From an uncultured Chloroflexota bacterium (GTDB lineage Bacteria; Chloroflexota; Dehalococcoidia; UBA3495): 6,405 nt of DNA. Position numbers and translations under genes: made by a program. A model generated the notes under the pieces. The model had not been told where the DNA came from. It made no database searches and was given only the letters and a program-made list of their open reading frames with translations. How positions within the stretch are numbered: position 1 is the stretch's first letter; every line of letters starts with the position of its first letter. Below, in pieces: positions 5,669-6,405 of the stretch. The stretch is from NCBI GenBank assembly GCA_913020235.1, contig CAJWBT010000141.1:1-6405 (forward strand), in the 5' to 3' direction.

Positions 5669-6405
5669 ATGCATCATCGCTGGCCCGGAAGTCGACGAGC
5701 AGTACTACTCACCTTCGCGACCCTGCTATTGGCGGTCGTCTTAGCCTGTGGAACCTCGGCCACGGCAACACCTCCGCCCACCAATACAATCGCGCCCGCG
5801 GCTACGGCGGCGCCGGTCGCCACCACGGGGCCGGCGGCTACCACGGGACCCGGTGCCACCAGAGAGCTACCGGCTACCAGAGCGCCCTCTGCCACCGCTT
5901 TGCCGACTTCTACCCTCGTGCCCACGGCCGCCGCCCCGCAGGCGAAGCCCAGTGGCACCCTGAACATGGGCTTGCCGGAGACGGGCGTATTTGAAGCGCA
6001 CCCCCTGTTGACTTCCCCGCCGCGAATATCGGTGACCAACATGGCCGTCGGGGAAGGGATATTCGCGATCCGGGCAGACCTGTCCGCCGCCCCTCTGCTG
6101 GCCGAGTCGTGGAGCGTCTCCAGTGACTTCCTGACCTGGACCTTCAACATGCGCAAGGGAGTCCAGTTCCACAAGGGTTACGGAGAGATGACCGCTGAGG
6201 ACTTCGTCTACTCCCAAAACCAACTCGGCGAAGGCGCCAAGCACGCCAGGGCCACATTCATAAGGAACTTCTGGAACCACGAGGATGGCTCCGTCGAGTA
6301 CCCGGACCCCTACACCGTAAAGGTGAACACCGGCGAGGCCTGGGTGGACGGCCGGGTGTTCGAGTGGATGGCTAACCAGGGTGGGGCCAGCTCCTGGGTA
6401 GTCAG
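5669..6405 (+). CDS. Second ABC transporter substrate-binding lipoprotein, family 5 (partial, runs off right edge)
   Basis: Paralogue of the upstream lipoprotein; 245 codons are visible and the frame is open to the end of the window. The signal peptide has arginines near the N-terminus, a hydrophobic core (about 11-24) and the lipobox VLAC with cysteine 27. A Thr/Pro/Ala-rich linker (about 30-93) contains TRELPATRAPSATALPT, identical to the first protein. The mature domain begins near SGTLNMG (95-101) and shows the family block APLLAESWSVSSDFLTWTFNMRK (141-163), then GVQFHKGYGEMTAEDF (164-179). The ATG at 5669 has GGGGAGG 7 nt upstream. Beyond the linker the proteins diverge (for example VTNMAVGEGIFAIRADL here), so the ligand may differ. 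The gene lies after a terminator and has its own promoter, so it is probably expressed separately from the first. The C-terminal half of the binding domain is not visible. Confidence 0.95.
   Translation, partial: MHHRWPGSRRAVLLTFATLLLAVVLACGTSATATPPPTNTIAPAATAAPVATTGPAATTGPGATRELPATRAPSATALPTSTLVPTAAAPQAKPSGTLNMGLPETGVFEAHPLLTSPPRISVTNMAVGEGIFAIRADLSAAPLLAESWSVSSDFLTWTFNMRKGVQFHKGYGEMTAEDFVYSQNQLGEGAKHARATFIRNFWNHEDGSVEYPDPYTVKVNTGEAWVDGRVFEWMANQGGASSWVV

Noticed and set aside
5674..6280. Minus-strand frames opposite the second lipoprotein gene
   Set aside because: They mirror the linker and binding domain of the true gene on the opposite strand.

Overview
The window looks like a piece of a GC-rich bacterial genome, most likely a Chloroflexota member (perhaps Dehalococcoidia/SAR202-like). 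This is inferred from the Thr/Pro/Ala-rich linkers after the lipoprotein cysteines and from an intergenic repeat of a type I remember from those genomes. No rRNA or marker gene is present to confirm it.

Layout. Positions 1-463 have no convincing gene: a perfect 18-bp hairpin at the left edge, a palindrome-rich dispersed-type repeat (about 121-245) and unassigned sequence. Two minus-strand genes follow, encoding the DppC-type (464-1474) and DppB-type (1531-2460) permeases of a peptide/nickel/oligopeptide-class ABC importer; transcription runs leftward, dppB-like gene first. A 728-779 bp divergent intergenic region separates them from a plus-strand family-5 solute-binding lipoprotein gene (3240-5102), which ends at a strong intrinsic terminator. 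After another gene-poor stretch of 566 bp, a second, paralogous solute-binding lipoprotein gene starts at 5669 and runs off the right edge.

Together the genes supply the membrane channel and two alternative substrate receptors of one or more ABC importers. The ATPase subunits (DppD/DppF type) are not in the window. The substrate cannot be read from the sequence.

The most interesting signal is outside the coding regions. The two binding-protein genes share a whole upstream architecture: an AT-rich element with a 20-bp block matching at 17 positions and repeated ACGATA/TATCGT words, a near-consensus sigma-70 promoter, and a leader of about 190 nt with nearly the same -10-to-ATG distance (200 versus 204 nt). 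The leader ends in a conserved block (ACCGGYGAYTGYCCCGG) and matching hairpin positions just before the Shine-Dalgarno site. This suggests a duplicated promoter-leader-lipoprotein module with a conserved operator and possibly a cis-regulatory RNA.
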